Below the pieces are notes generated by a model. The model searched no databases. It worked only from the letters and a program-made list of their open reading frames with translations, and was not told where the DNA came from. Shown here piece by piece: positions 9,768-17,889 of a stretch of 48,212 nt of DNA (the stretch's first letter is position 1; every line of letters begins with the position of its first letter). Made by a program: the position numbers and the translations under genes. Source of the DNA: an uncultured Pelagibacteraceae bacterium (GTDB lineage Bacteria > Pseudomonadota > Alphaproteobacteria > Pelagibacterales > Pelagibacteraceae); the NCBI GenBank assembly GCA_902529785.1, contig CABZXV010000006.1, positions 1-48,212 of the forward strand, read 5' to 3'.

Positions 9768-10418
9768 ATGGGAAAGAATATTGAAATTTCTGAAAAAATC
9801 GAAAAATATATTAATAATTTTAGTTTTAAACTAAATTCAGTTCAAAAAGAAATCATAGATTATAATAATACCCTTGGAAATGAAAAGAGAATGCAAGTAG
9901 CAATATCTCAATGTCATTTTCTCCATTTAATAATAAAAATATCTAATATAAAAAATGTGCTTGAGATTGGAACTTTTACTGGTTTAAGTGCACTTTCTAT
10001 TGCCCTTGCACTTCCTGATGATGGAAAACTTACAACGCTTGATAAAGACAAAGAGACAAACAAGATCGCAGTAAGTTTTTTTAAGAAAGCTAATCAAGAT
10101 AAAAAAATTCAAACGATTGTAAAACCTGCACTAGATAGTTTAGATGAATTAAAAAAACAAAAATATGATATGGTTTTTATTGATGCTGATAAGCTTAATT
10201 ATAAAGAATATTATGAAAGATCATTAAAAATAATAAAAAAAAGTGGTTTGATCATTATTGATAATGTTTTATGGCATGGTGAAGTTGCAGATGAAGATAA
10301 TATGGATAAATTTACATTAAATATTAGAGAATTAAATGAGCATGTATCAACTGATGAAAGAGTAGAACAAATAATCATCCCATTAGGAGATGGAATGACT
10401 GTTTGTAGGGTTTTATAA
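9768..10418 (+). CDS. SAM-dependent O-methyltransferase (caffeoyl-CoA OMT-like family)
   Basis: The 216-residue protein has a Rossmann methyltransferase fold. The SAM motif I is VLEIGTFTGLSALSIA near residues 63-78. An acidic motif II (LTTLDKD) and the metal-binding FIDADKLNY and IDNVLWHGEV blocks are typical of the divalent-metal class I O-methyltransferase family. The substrate is unknown; bacterial members modify varied catechol-like compounds or, in one branch, tRNA (TrmR, 5-methoxyuridine). The next gene, overlapping by one base, encodes TrhO, which makes 5-hydroxyuridine-34. A TrmR-like role methylating that product is therefore an attractive inference from context. Confidence 0.85.
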   Translation: MGKNIEISEKIEKYINNFSFKLNSVQKEIIDYNNTLGNEKRMQVAISQCHFLHLIIKISNIKNVLEIGTFTGLSALSIALALPDDGKLTTLDKDKETNKIAVSFFKKANQDKKIQTIVKPALDSLDELKKQKYDMVFIDADKLNYKEYYERSLKIIKKSGLIIIDNVLWHGEVADEDNMDKFTLNIRELNEHVSTDERVEQIIIPLGDGMTVCRVL

Positions 10419-11320
10419 TGTTCAATATTTTTGGTTTTTATAAATTTAAAAAACTTAATAATCTTAAAAAATTGAAAAATAGATTAGAAAATAATCTTAA
10501 AGATTATGAAATTAGAGGAACAATAATAATTTCACCCGAAGGTGTTAATGGAACAATTTCAGATAAAAAAAATAACCTTTTAAAATTCAATAAACTTTTA
10601 AAAAAAATATTATCTATAAAAAAATTTAATTCAGAAAATAATTCTAATAGTAAATTTAATCCATTTCATAAACTTAAAATTAAAATCAAAAAAGAAGTTG
10701 TTCCAATGGGTTTTAAAGTTAGAAACTATAATTTTCCTAAGAACAACCTAAATCCAAGTGAATGGAATAAAATAATTAAAAAAAAGGATACAGTTTTGAT
10801 AGATGCACGGAAATCTTTTGAGTATGATGTGGGTACTTTTAAAAAATCTTTAAATCCAAATATAGAAAACTTTCGTGAATTTCCTAAATATTTAAACCAA
10901 TTTAAAAATAGCGAAAATATAGCAATGTTTTGTACAGGTGGTATCAGGTGCGAAAAAGCAAATATTTATTTGAAAAAAAAAGGATTTAAAAATGTATATG
11001 TTTTAAAAGGTGGAATTATTAACTATCTGAATAATATTAATAAAAAAAATAGTCAATGGAACGGCGAATGTTTTGTTTTTGATAATAGAGTTTCAATAAA
11101 ACATGGCTTGAGGCAGGGCAGTTATTCAATTTGTAGTGGTTGCAGAAAACCTGTTTCAATCAAAGAAAAAAAATCTTCTAAATATTTAGAAGGCATTCAT
11201 TGTCCAAAATGTCACGATTCTTTAACAGATGATCAAAAATCAAGATTTGCTATGAGGCAAAAACAGATATTACTTGCAAAAAAATTAGGTAAGAGACATA
11301 TCTTCAAAAAAGAATATTAA
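10418..11320 (+). CDS. trhO: tRNA uridine-34 hydroxylase TrhO (rhodanese-like, YceA family)
   Basis: The 300-residue protein matches the TrhO/YceA family. It has an N-terminal domain with the SPEGVNGT segment (about 39-46) and a rhodanese domain with IDARKSFEYDVGTF (about 128-141) and the active-site loop FCTGGIRCEKA containing C172. A C-terminal cysteine pair region (CSGC...CPKC) may bind metal. Known homologues make 5-hydroxyuridine at the tRNA wobble position in an oxygen-dependent, prephenate-independent way. The preceding gene encodes an O-methyltransferase and overlaps by one base, suggesting a two-step wobble modification (ho5U to mo5U). Confidence 0.9.
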   Translation: MFNIFGFYKFKKLNNLKKLKNRLENNLKDYEIRGTIIISPEGVNGTISDKKNNLLKFNKLLKKILSIKKFNSENNSNSKFNPFHKLKIKIKKEVVPMGFKVRNYNFPKNNLNPSEWNKIIKKKDTVLIDARKSFEYDVGTFKKSLNPNIENFREFPKYLNQFKNSENIAMFCTGGIRCEKANIYLKKKGFKNVYVLKGGIINYLNNINKKNSQWNGECFVFDNRVSIKHGLRQGSYSICSGCRKPVSIKEKKSSKYLEGIHCPKCHDSLTDDQKSRFAMRQKQILLAKKLGKRHIFKKEY

Positions 11321-11337
11321 AATAATAATTAATTTAT

Positions 11338-12699
11338 ATGGACTTGCTTAAAGAAAATATTCCTGTACTTGTAAGAAAACTTGCAATACCAGCAAGCGTC
11401 GGAACGCTCTTTCAAACTTTATATAATATTGTAGATACATTTTATTCTGGATTAATTTCACCAGAGGCTCTATCAGCTTTAAGTAAATCTTTTCCAATAT
11501 ACTTTATAATTGTTGCAACATCTATTGGTGTTACTGTAGGTGGAACTTCATTGATAGGAAATAGTATTGGAGAAAAAAATGAAAAAAATGCTTCGTATTA
11601 TTTTACTCATATTATAATTTACGGTTTACTAATTTCAGTTTTTATCACATTTATAGGACTCTATTTTTCAGAAAAGGTATTTGATCTGATGGGATCAACT
11701 GAAGAAATTACAAATTTGGGTCTCCAATATACAAATATTATGTTTTATGGATCATTCCTATTTTTCCTTGTTGTTTCATTAAACTCACTTTTACATGCGG
11801 AAGGAGACACAAAAACATACAGAAATGTTTTAATCCTCAGTTTTCTCTTAAACATAATTTTAAATCCCATCTTAATATTTGGGTTTTTATTTATTCCTGC
11901 AATGGGAATGATGGGAATAGGTTTATCAACAATTATTGCACAATTAATAGCATTTCTTATTATTCTTTTTAAAGTTTTACAAAATCCACGTGTTAAAAAA
12001 ATTACAATTGAATTTTTTAATGTAAAATTTATTTATTTAAAAAATATTTTCTTTCAATCAATGCCTATATCAATTGCAATATGTGGATATGCTGTAGCAG
12101 CTACATTTATTTTCACTTATGTTGGTCAGACAAGTGAGCTAGCAGTTGCTGGTTATGGTGCAGCTACGAGAATAGAGCAAGTTGTTTTACTGCCAATACT
12201 AGGAATAAATACTGCAATAATCTCAATTATAGCTCAAAACTTTGGTGCAAATAACTTTGATAGAGTTAAAGAGACTTACTTCGTTTCAATTAAATACGGG
12301 CTTATCTTGATGGTTTTTTCAGGGATATTAGTTTATTTAACAGCCGATATAGTTCCAAGGTTTTTTTCTAGCAACGAGGTGGTATTAGAATATGGAAGAA
12401 GGTATTTAAAAATTGCAGCTTTCATATTACCAGCTTACCCAATTTTCTTTTTATCTAATGGATTTTTTATGGGTTTGAAGAAGTCAAATTATGCAATGGT
12501 CAATAATATGATGAGAAATGTACTAGTGCCAATATGTGTTTTCTATTTAGCTAAATACTTATCAGCAGACTTTGATACTTTTTTTTGGCTATGGTTTATT
12601 TTCCAGTGGACTCTATCTATACTTTTATTTACGTATGTTAGCTATTATATAAAAAAAAAATTAGATAAATCTAGCACTGTCCTTAATCCACAACCATAA
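11338..12699 (+). CDS. MATE family multidrug/small-molecule exporter
   Basis: The 453-residue protein is strongly hydrophobic, with about twelve predicted membrane segments in two similar halves, as expected for MATE antiporters. The N-terminal region has IPASVGTLFQTLYNIVDTFY, typical of the NorM/DinF-like superfamily, and the second half has GYGAATRIEQVVLLP. It probably exports cationic or toxic compounds using a Na+ or H+ gradient; the substrate is unknown. Its last 39 bases overlap the 3' end of soxG on the other strand, so the two proteins share coding DNA in antisense. Confidence 0.9.
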   Translation: MDLLKENIPVLVRKLAIPASVGTLFQTLYNIVDTFYSGLISPEALSALSKSFPIYFIIVATSIGVTVGGTSLIGNSIGEKNEKNASYYFTHIIIYGLLISVFITFIGLYFSEKVFDLMGSTEEITNLGLQYTNIMFYGSFLFFLVVSLNSLLHAEGDTKTYRNVLILSFLLNIILNPILIFGFLFIPAMGMMGIGLSTIIAQLIAFLIILFKVLQNPRVKKITIEFFNVKFIYLKNIFFQSMPISIAICGYAVAATFIFTYVGQTSELAVAGYGAATRIEQVVLLPILGINTAIISIIAQNFGANNFDRVKETYFVSIKYGLILMVFSGILVYLTADIVPRFFSSNEVVLEYGRRYLKIAAFILPAYPIFFLSNGFFMGLKKSNYAMVNNMMRNVLVPICVFYLAKYLSADFDTFFWLWFIFQWTLSILLFTYVSYYIKKKLDKSSTVLNPQP

Positions 12700-13206
12700 A
12701 TCTTCTGAAAAAGATCTTCTTACAAAAAGATTAATTTCATTGATTTCTTTATGGTGAATAATTACATCTGTATGGTTTAGCAGAGTTTGAGTAACTGAGT
12801 TTTTAGTCTTTTTGAAACTGTTAAAATTAAATGGCGATCCAGAAGAAAGAAGGTCAAAAGTATTATTACCTTTAATATTAATACAAATCCATTGATTTGA
12901 GACATCAACGACTGAACCAAAATTAAGTTTTGAAATTTCATTAAAAAGGTTATTGAATAATTGTCTATCTTCTCCGTTAAAATATACTAACCATTCGTCT
13001 GGACTTAGCCACAGTGTATTGTATTGTTGATTTGATGAACTTGTATTCGGCTCAATAGGTAAAATTATTGATAAGATTTTTCCTATTTTGGTAAAAAATT
13101 CTTTCTTTTTTCCTCTTAAATTTATTTTTACAATTGGTTCAGATAATGAAATTTCGAGATCTTCAAATGAAGCTTTTTCAAATTTAGGATATTCTTGATT
13201 AAGCAT
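12661..13206 (-). CDS. soxG: Sarcosine oxidase gamma subunit
   Basis: The 181-residue protein is placed as SoxG by position (last gene of soxBDAG) and by a GcvT-like small-subunit pattern: WLSPDEWLVYF near residues 76-86, a VVDVSNQW segment, and a C-terminal RSFSEDLWLWI. The subunit is part of the heterotetramer that oxidatively demethylates sarcosine to glycine. It starts 8 bp inside the soxA 3' end. Its last 39 bases are antisense to the MATE gene. Family members are poorly conserved, so the name relies partly on context. Confidence 0.85.
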   Translation of the reverse strand: MLNQEYPKFEKASFEDLEISLSEPIVKINLRGKKKEFFTKIGKILSIILPIEPNTSSSNQQYNTLWLSPDEWLVYFNGEDRQLFNNLFNEISKLNFGSVVDVSNQWICINIKGNNTFDLLSSGSPFNFNSFKKTKNSVTQTLLNHTDVIIHHKEINEINLFVRRSFSEDLWLWIKDSARFI

Positions 13207-16201
13207 TAATCCTCTTATTTTCTTTATCTAAAAAAACAGAGTCAGAAACTGTTACATTTATGTTTTTATTTTCCATTGGTACAATAAGTTTTTGTCCATT
13301 CATTTTTTTTCCACTTTTTACGACAGCAAGAGCAATTGATTTGTTTAAATTTGGGCTAAAGTAACTCGATGTTACATGACCAATCATTTCTATGGGTTTT
13401 TTGCTCATATCAGAAACAATCTGAGCTCCTTCTTCTAAAATTTCATTTGGATCATCTGTGAGTAATCCTACAAGTTGTTTTCTATCTTCTCTGATAGTAT
13501 CACTTCTATAAAGTGATCTTTTACCAATAAAATCGTATTTTTTTTTGCTAACTATCCAATCCATTTGAAGGTCAATTGGTGTCATAGTTCCATCTGTATC
13601 TTGACCAACGATAATAAAACCTTTTTCAGCTCTTAATAAATGCATAGTTTCTGTCCCGTAAGGTGTAATCTTAAATTCTTTTCCTGCCTCAATGCATTTT
13701 TCCCATAACGATTTTCCATATTTTGACTCTATATTAATTTCATAGCTAAGCTCACCTGTAAAACTTATTCTCATTATTCTACAATCAATCTCATCAATTT
13801 TGCCATTTTGATAAGACATATGTGGAAAAGTATCATCACTAAAATCTTTATCTGGAAATATTTTTGTTAATATTTTTTTAGAGTTTGGACCGCATATACT
13901 TGCTGTCGAGTAGTGGTCGGTGACTGAGGTTAAGTAAACATCTAACTCAGGCCACTCTGTTTGTAAATAATCTTCAAGTTTTGAAAGAACATTTGCTGCT
14001 CCTCCAGTTGTTGTAGTCATTAAATAATGATTTTCACCTAATCTTGTCGTAACACCATCATCATAAACCATACCATCTTCATTTAACATTAATCCATATC
14101 TACATTTCCCAATTCCTAATTTTGACCATGCATTTGTGTATACTCTATTTAAAAATTCAGATGCATCAGTTCCTTGAATATCTATTTTCCCAAGTGTAGA
14201 AGCATCTAAAATTCCTGCACTATCTCTAGCTGCCTTACTTTCTCTTTGAACGGCATCATGAAGACCTTCGTCATTAATAGGGTAGTACCAAGGTCTTTTC
14301 CATTGTCCAACATTTTCGAATTTAGCATTATTTTGAATATGCCACTCATGAATTGATGTTTTTCTTATTGTATCAAAAAATTTACCTACACTTCTTCCCA
14401 CTATTGATCCAAAAGTTAATGGAGTGAACGGTGGTCTAAATGTTGTTGTTCCTAATGTACCCATTTTAACTCCAGCTGTTTCTGCAATAATTCCCAAAGC
14501 ATGCATGTTGGATAATTTGCCTTGATCAGTTGCCATACCAGTTGTTGTGTATCTTTTTACATGTTCAATAGATTTAAAACCTTCTCTAAGTGCAAGTTTT
14601 ATATCTTTTGCAGTAGAGTCATTTTGAAAATCAATAAAAGATTTGCATTTACCTTCTGATATATAACTTGGTAGTAGCCATATATTTCTTTTATCTAATT
14701 CTTTTGAGTTAAAAACGGAAATGTTCTCAAAGTCACTTTCACTGACCTTCAAAAAATTCTTTACTTTATTATTTGTATTATTAATTATATCTTCAAGCTC
14801 AAAGTCACCATTACATGAACCAACATTAATATGATTTTGGTCTATTTCATTAGGTATAAAAGTTTTATCTAATTCTCTAAAATCTAACTTACCACCAGAT
14901 TGTGTATGCATGTGAACCATTGGTGTCCAACCACCACTTATTGCTAAACAATCACAGTTAATTCTATTTTTATCTCCAACAACATTTGATCCATCTTCTG
15001 ATAAATTCATTATCTCAACAGAATTTATTTTTCTATAACCAAAAGTGTTAACTATTGTTGAGTTCCAATAGATTTTAATTCCTAGTTTTTCAGCATTTTT
15101 AACAATTTTGGAATTGGATTTTTTTCTTATATCTATTATTTCGACAGATAATCCTTTTTCTTTAAACGAAACAGCAGTTTCGTAAGCGCTATCATTGTTA
15201 GTAAATATCACATTATTAAGTCCACAAGACACACCATAAAAGTCTAAATATTTTTTTACGGAGTTTGAAAGCATTATTCCTGGTCTATCATTATTATTAA
15301 ATACAAGGGGTCTTTCTAAAGCGCCGGTTGCTACTATAACTTTATCAGCTCTAATTTTCCATAATCTCTGTCTGATGTCTCCATTTCTTTTATTCAATGG
15401 TAGGTGGTCTGAAATATTTTCTTTTGCTAACAGGTAATTATAACTATGATAAGCTGCCAAGCTTGTTCTAGTTTTGATTGTTAAATTATCTAATTTTTTA
15501 AGTTCTGCTATTTGTTCATTTATCCATTCACTTGAGAATTTATTATTAATCTTATAATTTTCATTCTTTTGAAATATTGTTGACCCACCAAGAATATTTT
15601 TGTCTTCAATTAATATTGTTTTTAAATTGTTTTTAGCAGCAATTTTTGAAGCAATAATTCCAGAAATACCACCACCTATAATTAATACATCACAATGAAC
15701 ATATTTATGGTTATACAATTCAGGATCGGGTTTTGTTGGTGATTTTCCAAGTCCCGCAGACATTCTTATCAGCGGTTCATAAATTCTTTTCCAGAAACTT
15801 TTAGGCCACATAAAAGTCTTATAATAAAAACCTGCTGGTATAAATGGAGATATAAAATTGTTAATTCCACCTATGTCAAATTTAACGCTGGGCCAACAAT
15901 TTTGACTTGATGCTATTAAGCCCTCATATAGTTCAATCTCTGTTGCTCTAACATTAGGTTCTGTTAAATCTGCATCTTCATTTATTTGGCATATCGCATT
16001 AGGCTCTTCTGATCCACAAGACATTATTCCTCTTGGTCGGTGATATTTAAAGCTTCTACCAACTAAATGAACACCATTTGCAAGTAAGGCAGATGCTAAA
16101 GTATCACCTTCAAATCCGTAATAAGTTTTTCCATCGAAATTAAATGAGACACTTTTAGTTTGATCTACATGTTTTGTCTTATTAACTCTGAATTTTGTCA
16201 T
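13199..16201 (-). CDS. soxA: Sarcosine oxidase alpha subunit
   Basis: The 1000-residue protein is the full-length alpha subunit. An N-terminal 2Fe-2S-ferredoxin-like domain (about residues 15-95) contains RPRGIMSCGSEEP. A dinucleotide-binding domain has LIIGGGISG near 173-181 and ATGALERPL. A C-terminal GcvT-like aminomethyltransferase domain (about 600-990) binds tetrahydrofolate and includes YGTETMHLLRAEKGF. The complex converts sarcosine, O2 and THF to glycine, H2O2 and 5,10-methylene-THF. In SAR11 this feeds the demethylation of glycine betaine. Spacing to soxD is zero. Confidence 0.96.
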   Translation of the reverse strand: MTKFRVNKTKHVDQTKSVSFNFDGKTYYGFEGDTLASALLANGVHLVGRSFKYHRPRGIMSCGSEEPNAICQINEDADLTEPNVRATEIELYEGLIASSQNCWPSVKFDIGGINNFISPFIPAGFYYKTFMWPKSFWKRIYEPLIRMSAGLGKSPTKPDPELYNHKYVHCDVLIIGGGISGIIASKIAAKNNLKTILIEDKNILGGSTIFQKNENYKINNKFSSEWINEQIAELKKLDNLTIKTRTSLAAYHSYNYLLAKENISDHLPLNKRNGDIRQRLWKIRADKVIVATGALERPLVFNNNDRPGIMLSNSVKKYLDFYGVSCGLNNVIFTNNDSAYETAVSFKEKGLSVEIIDIRKKSNSKIVKNAEKLGIKIYWNSTIVNTFGYRKINSVEIMNLSEDGSNVVGDKNRINCDCLAISGGWTPMVHMHTQSGGKLDFRELDKTFIPNEIDQNHINVGSCNGDFELEDIINNTNNKVKNFLKVSESDFENISVFNSKELDKRNIWLLPSYISEGKCKSFIDFQNDSTAKDIKLALREGFKSIEHVKRYTTTGMATDQGKLSNMHALGIIAETAGVKMGTLGTTTFRPPFTPLTFGSIVGRSVGKFFDTIRKTSIHEWHIQNNAKFENVGQWKRPWYYPINDEGLHDAVQRESKAARDSAGILDASTLGKIDIQGTDASEFLNRVYTNAWSKLGIGKCRYGLMLNEDGMVYDDGVTTRLGENHYLMTTTTGGAANVLSKLEDYLQTEWPELDVYLTSVTDHYSTASICGPNSKKILTKIFPDKDFSDDTFPHMSYQNGKIDEIDCRIMRISFTGELSYEINIESKYGKSLWEKCIEAGKEFKITPYGTETMHLLRAEKGFIIVGQDTDGTMTPIDLQMDWIVSKKKYDFIGKRSLYRSDTIREDRKQLVGLLTDDPNEILEEGAQIVSDMSKKPIEMIGHVTSSYFSPNLNKSIALAVVKSGKKMNGQKLIVPMENKNINVTVSDSVFLDKENKRINA

Positions 16202-16477
16202 TTATTCTACCGGTGGTTTTTCTCCCATTTTATAAATTGCATGTATTTTGTCGTTTGATGTGTCTCTAACCATATTAAACCATTTTCTACATCCATGAGC
16301 ATGGTTCCATCTTTCGAACTGAACTCCTTTAATATTCTTTCTCATAAATAGATATTCTGCCCATTGATCATCACTTAGTTCAGTTGGTTGCTTTGGTCTA
16401 ACTATGTGAGCCTCACCTCCACATGAAAATTCACTTTGGTCTCTTTCACCACAATATGGACAATTTATTAAAAACAT
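16202..16477 (-). CDS. soxD: Sarcosine oxidase delta subunit
   Basis: The 91-residue protein has the conserved delta-subunit layout. CPYCGERDQSEFSCGGEAH lies near the N-terminus, and a HAHGCRKWF motif near residues 59-67 completes the zinc site. The small subunit bridges alpha and beta in the heterotetramer. Start and stop are shared with neighbours: its ATG overlaps the soxB stop by one base, and soxA begins on the next base after its stop. Tight coupling is consistent with fixed stoichiometry. Confidence 0.95.
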   Translation of the reverse strand: MFLINCPYCGERDQSEFSCGGEAHIVRPKQPTELSDDQWAEYLFMRKNIKGVQFERWNHAHGCRKWFNMVRDTSNDKIHAIYKMGEKPPVE

Positions 16478-17730
16478 TAGTGTGCTACAGCGGCTGCACC
16501 ATGTTCATCAACAAGATCTCCACTCACAAATCGATTAAGATTAAATGCAGCATTTAATTTATGCGGTTCATCATTAGCAATAGTGTGTGCAAATAAATCA
16601 CCTGATCCAGGTGTTGCTTTAAAACCTCCAGTGCCCCAACCACAATTAAAATAGAGTCCTTTTATATTTGTTTTACTAATTATTGGACTTGCATCAGGAC
16701 ATATATCAACAATTCCACCCCATTGTCTCAACATTTTCATTCTGCTAAAAATAGGGTACAGCTCCAATATTGCTTTTAATGTTCCTTCTACAACATCATG
16801 GCTACCTCTTTGAGTATAAGAAACATAAGCGTCTGTACCAGCACCAATTACTAGTTCACCTTTGTCAGACTGACTAACATATGCATGTACAGCATTCGAC
16901 ATTACTACAGTATCAATTATTGGTTTGACTGGTTCTGAAACTAATGCTTGTAAAGGTTTGCTTTCCAGTGGTAACTTTAATCCTGCCATATTAGCAATTA
17001 CACTTGAGTGTCCTGCTGCAACAACACCAATTTTTTTTGTTTTAATAAATCCTTTTGATGTTTCAACACCTTCAACTTGATCTCCATTTCTTTTTATACC
17101 TTTAACTTCACAATTTTGAATTATATCAACTCCCATTTCATCTGCTCCTCTTGCATAACCCCATGCTACAGCATCATGTCTAGCAGTTCCCGCTCTTCTT
17201 TGTAATGTTCCACCAAGAACAGGGTATCTTATATCTGGAGAAGTATTTATTATTGGACAAAATTCTTTTACTTGATCTGTATTTAACCACACTGCGTCAA
17301 TACCATTAAGTCTGTTTGCGTGAGTTCTTCTTTTTAAATCTCTTACATCTTGAAGGTTATGGGCTAAATTCATAACTCCTCTTTGACTGAACATTATATT
17401 GTAATTTAATTCTTGAGTTAAATTTTCCCAAATTTTTAATGCATGGTCATATAATCCAGCACTTGCATCCCACAAATAATTTGATCTTATAATTGTAGTA
17501 TTTCTTCCTGTATTTCCTCCACCAATCCAGCCCTTTTCTAACACAGCAATATTTCTCATGTTATGCTTTTTAGCTAGGTAGTAAGCTGTTGCTAAACCGT
17601 GGCCACCACCACCAATTATAATAGCTTCATATTCTCTTTTTGGCTCAGGATCTCCCCAAGCTTGCTTCCAATTTTCATGCTGCGAAAAAGCATTTTTAAT
17701 TAGTGAGAATATCGAATATTTGTTTTTCAT
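16477..17730 (-). CDS. soxB: Sarcosine oxidase beta subunit
   Basis: The 417-residue flavoprotein is the catalytic subunit. It has an N-terminal FAD site ([18 protein letters not shown], about 36-53) and a GRNTTIIRS loop. H185 in [12 protein letters not shown] lies where the covalent FMN histidine is known in heterotetrameric sarcosine oxidases. [13 protein letters not shown] near the C-terminus completes the DAO fold. It is the first gene of the soxBDAG operon. Only 64 bp separate it from the divergent tRNA-Ser gene, and that spacer holds a 14-bp palindrome. Confidence 0.96.
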   Translation of the reverse strand: MKNKYSIFSLIKNAFSQHENWKQAWGDPEPKREYEAIIIGGGGHGLATAYYLAKKHNMRNIAVLEKGWIGGGNTGRNTTIIRSNYLWDASAGLYDHALKIWENLTQELNYNIMFSQRGVMNLAHNLQDVRDLKRRTHANRLNGIDAVWLNTDQVKEFCPIINTSPDIRYPVLGGTLQRRAGTARHDAVAWGYARGADEMGVDIIQNCEVKGIKRNGDQVEGVETSKGFIKTKKIGVVAAGHSSVIANMAGLKLPLESKPLQALVSEPVKPIIDTVVMSNAVHAYVSQSDKGELVIGAGTDAYVSYTQRGSHDVVEGTLKAILELYPIFSRMKMLRQWGGIVDICPDASPIISKTNIKGLYFNCGWGTGGFKATPGSGDLFAHTIANDEPHKLNAAFNLNRFVSGDLVDEHGAAAVAH

Positions 17731-17755
17731 AATTGCCAGAAATTACTTGATTAAT

Positions 17756-17769
17756 ATTGAATATTCAAT
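17756..17769. promoter_or_regulatory. 14-bp perfect palindrome in the soxB / tRNA-Ser spacer
   Basis: ATTGAATATTCAAT is self-complementary over 14 bp and lies 26 bp upstream of the soxB start and 26 bp upstream of the tRNA. A dyad of this size in the only spacer able to hold the sox promoter is a reasonable operator candidate. AT-rich DNA yields chance palindromes, so this is weak evidence. Confidence 0.3.
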
Positions 17770-17794
17770 GATTTCAAGTTACACATCTACGTAC

Positions 17795-17889
17795 GGAAGG
17801 ATGGGTGAGCTGGTTGAAACCAGCGGTTTGCTAAACCGCCGTACGCTTGAAAAGGTGTACCGAGGGTTCGAATCCCTCTCCTTCCGCCA
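17795..17889 (+). tRNA. tRNA-Ser (anticodon GCU)
   Basis: A complete class II tRNA cloverleaf is visible. The acceptor stem GGAAGGA pairs with TCCTTCC. The anticodon stem GCGGT/ACCGC encloses the loop TTGCTAA with anticodon GCT. A long variable arm is present, as required for serine, and the T-loop is GGTTCGAATCC. The discriminator G is followed by an encoded CCA (17887-17889). It decodes AGC/AGU. The slt stop codon on the opposite strand begins at the very next base. Confidence 0.98.
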
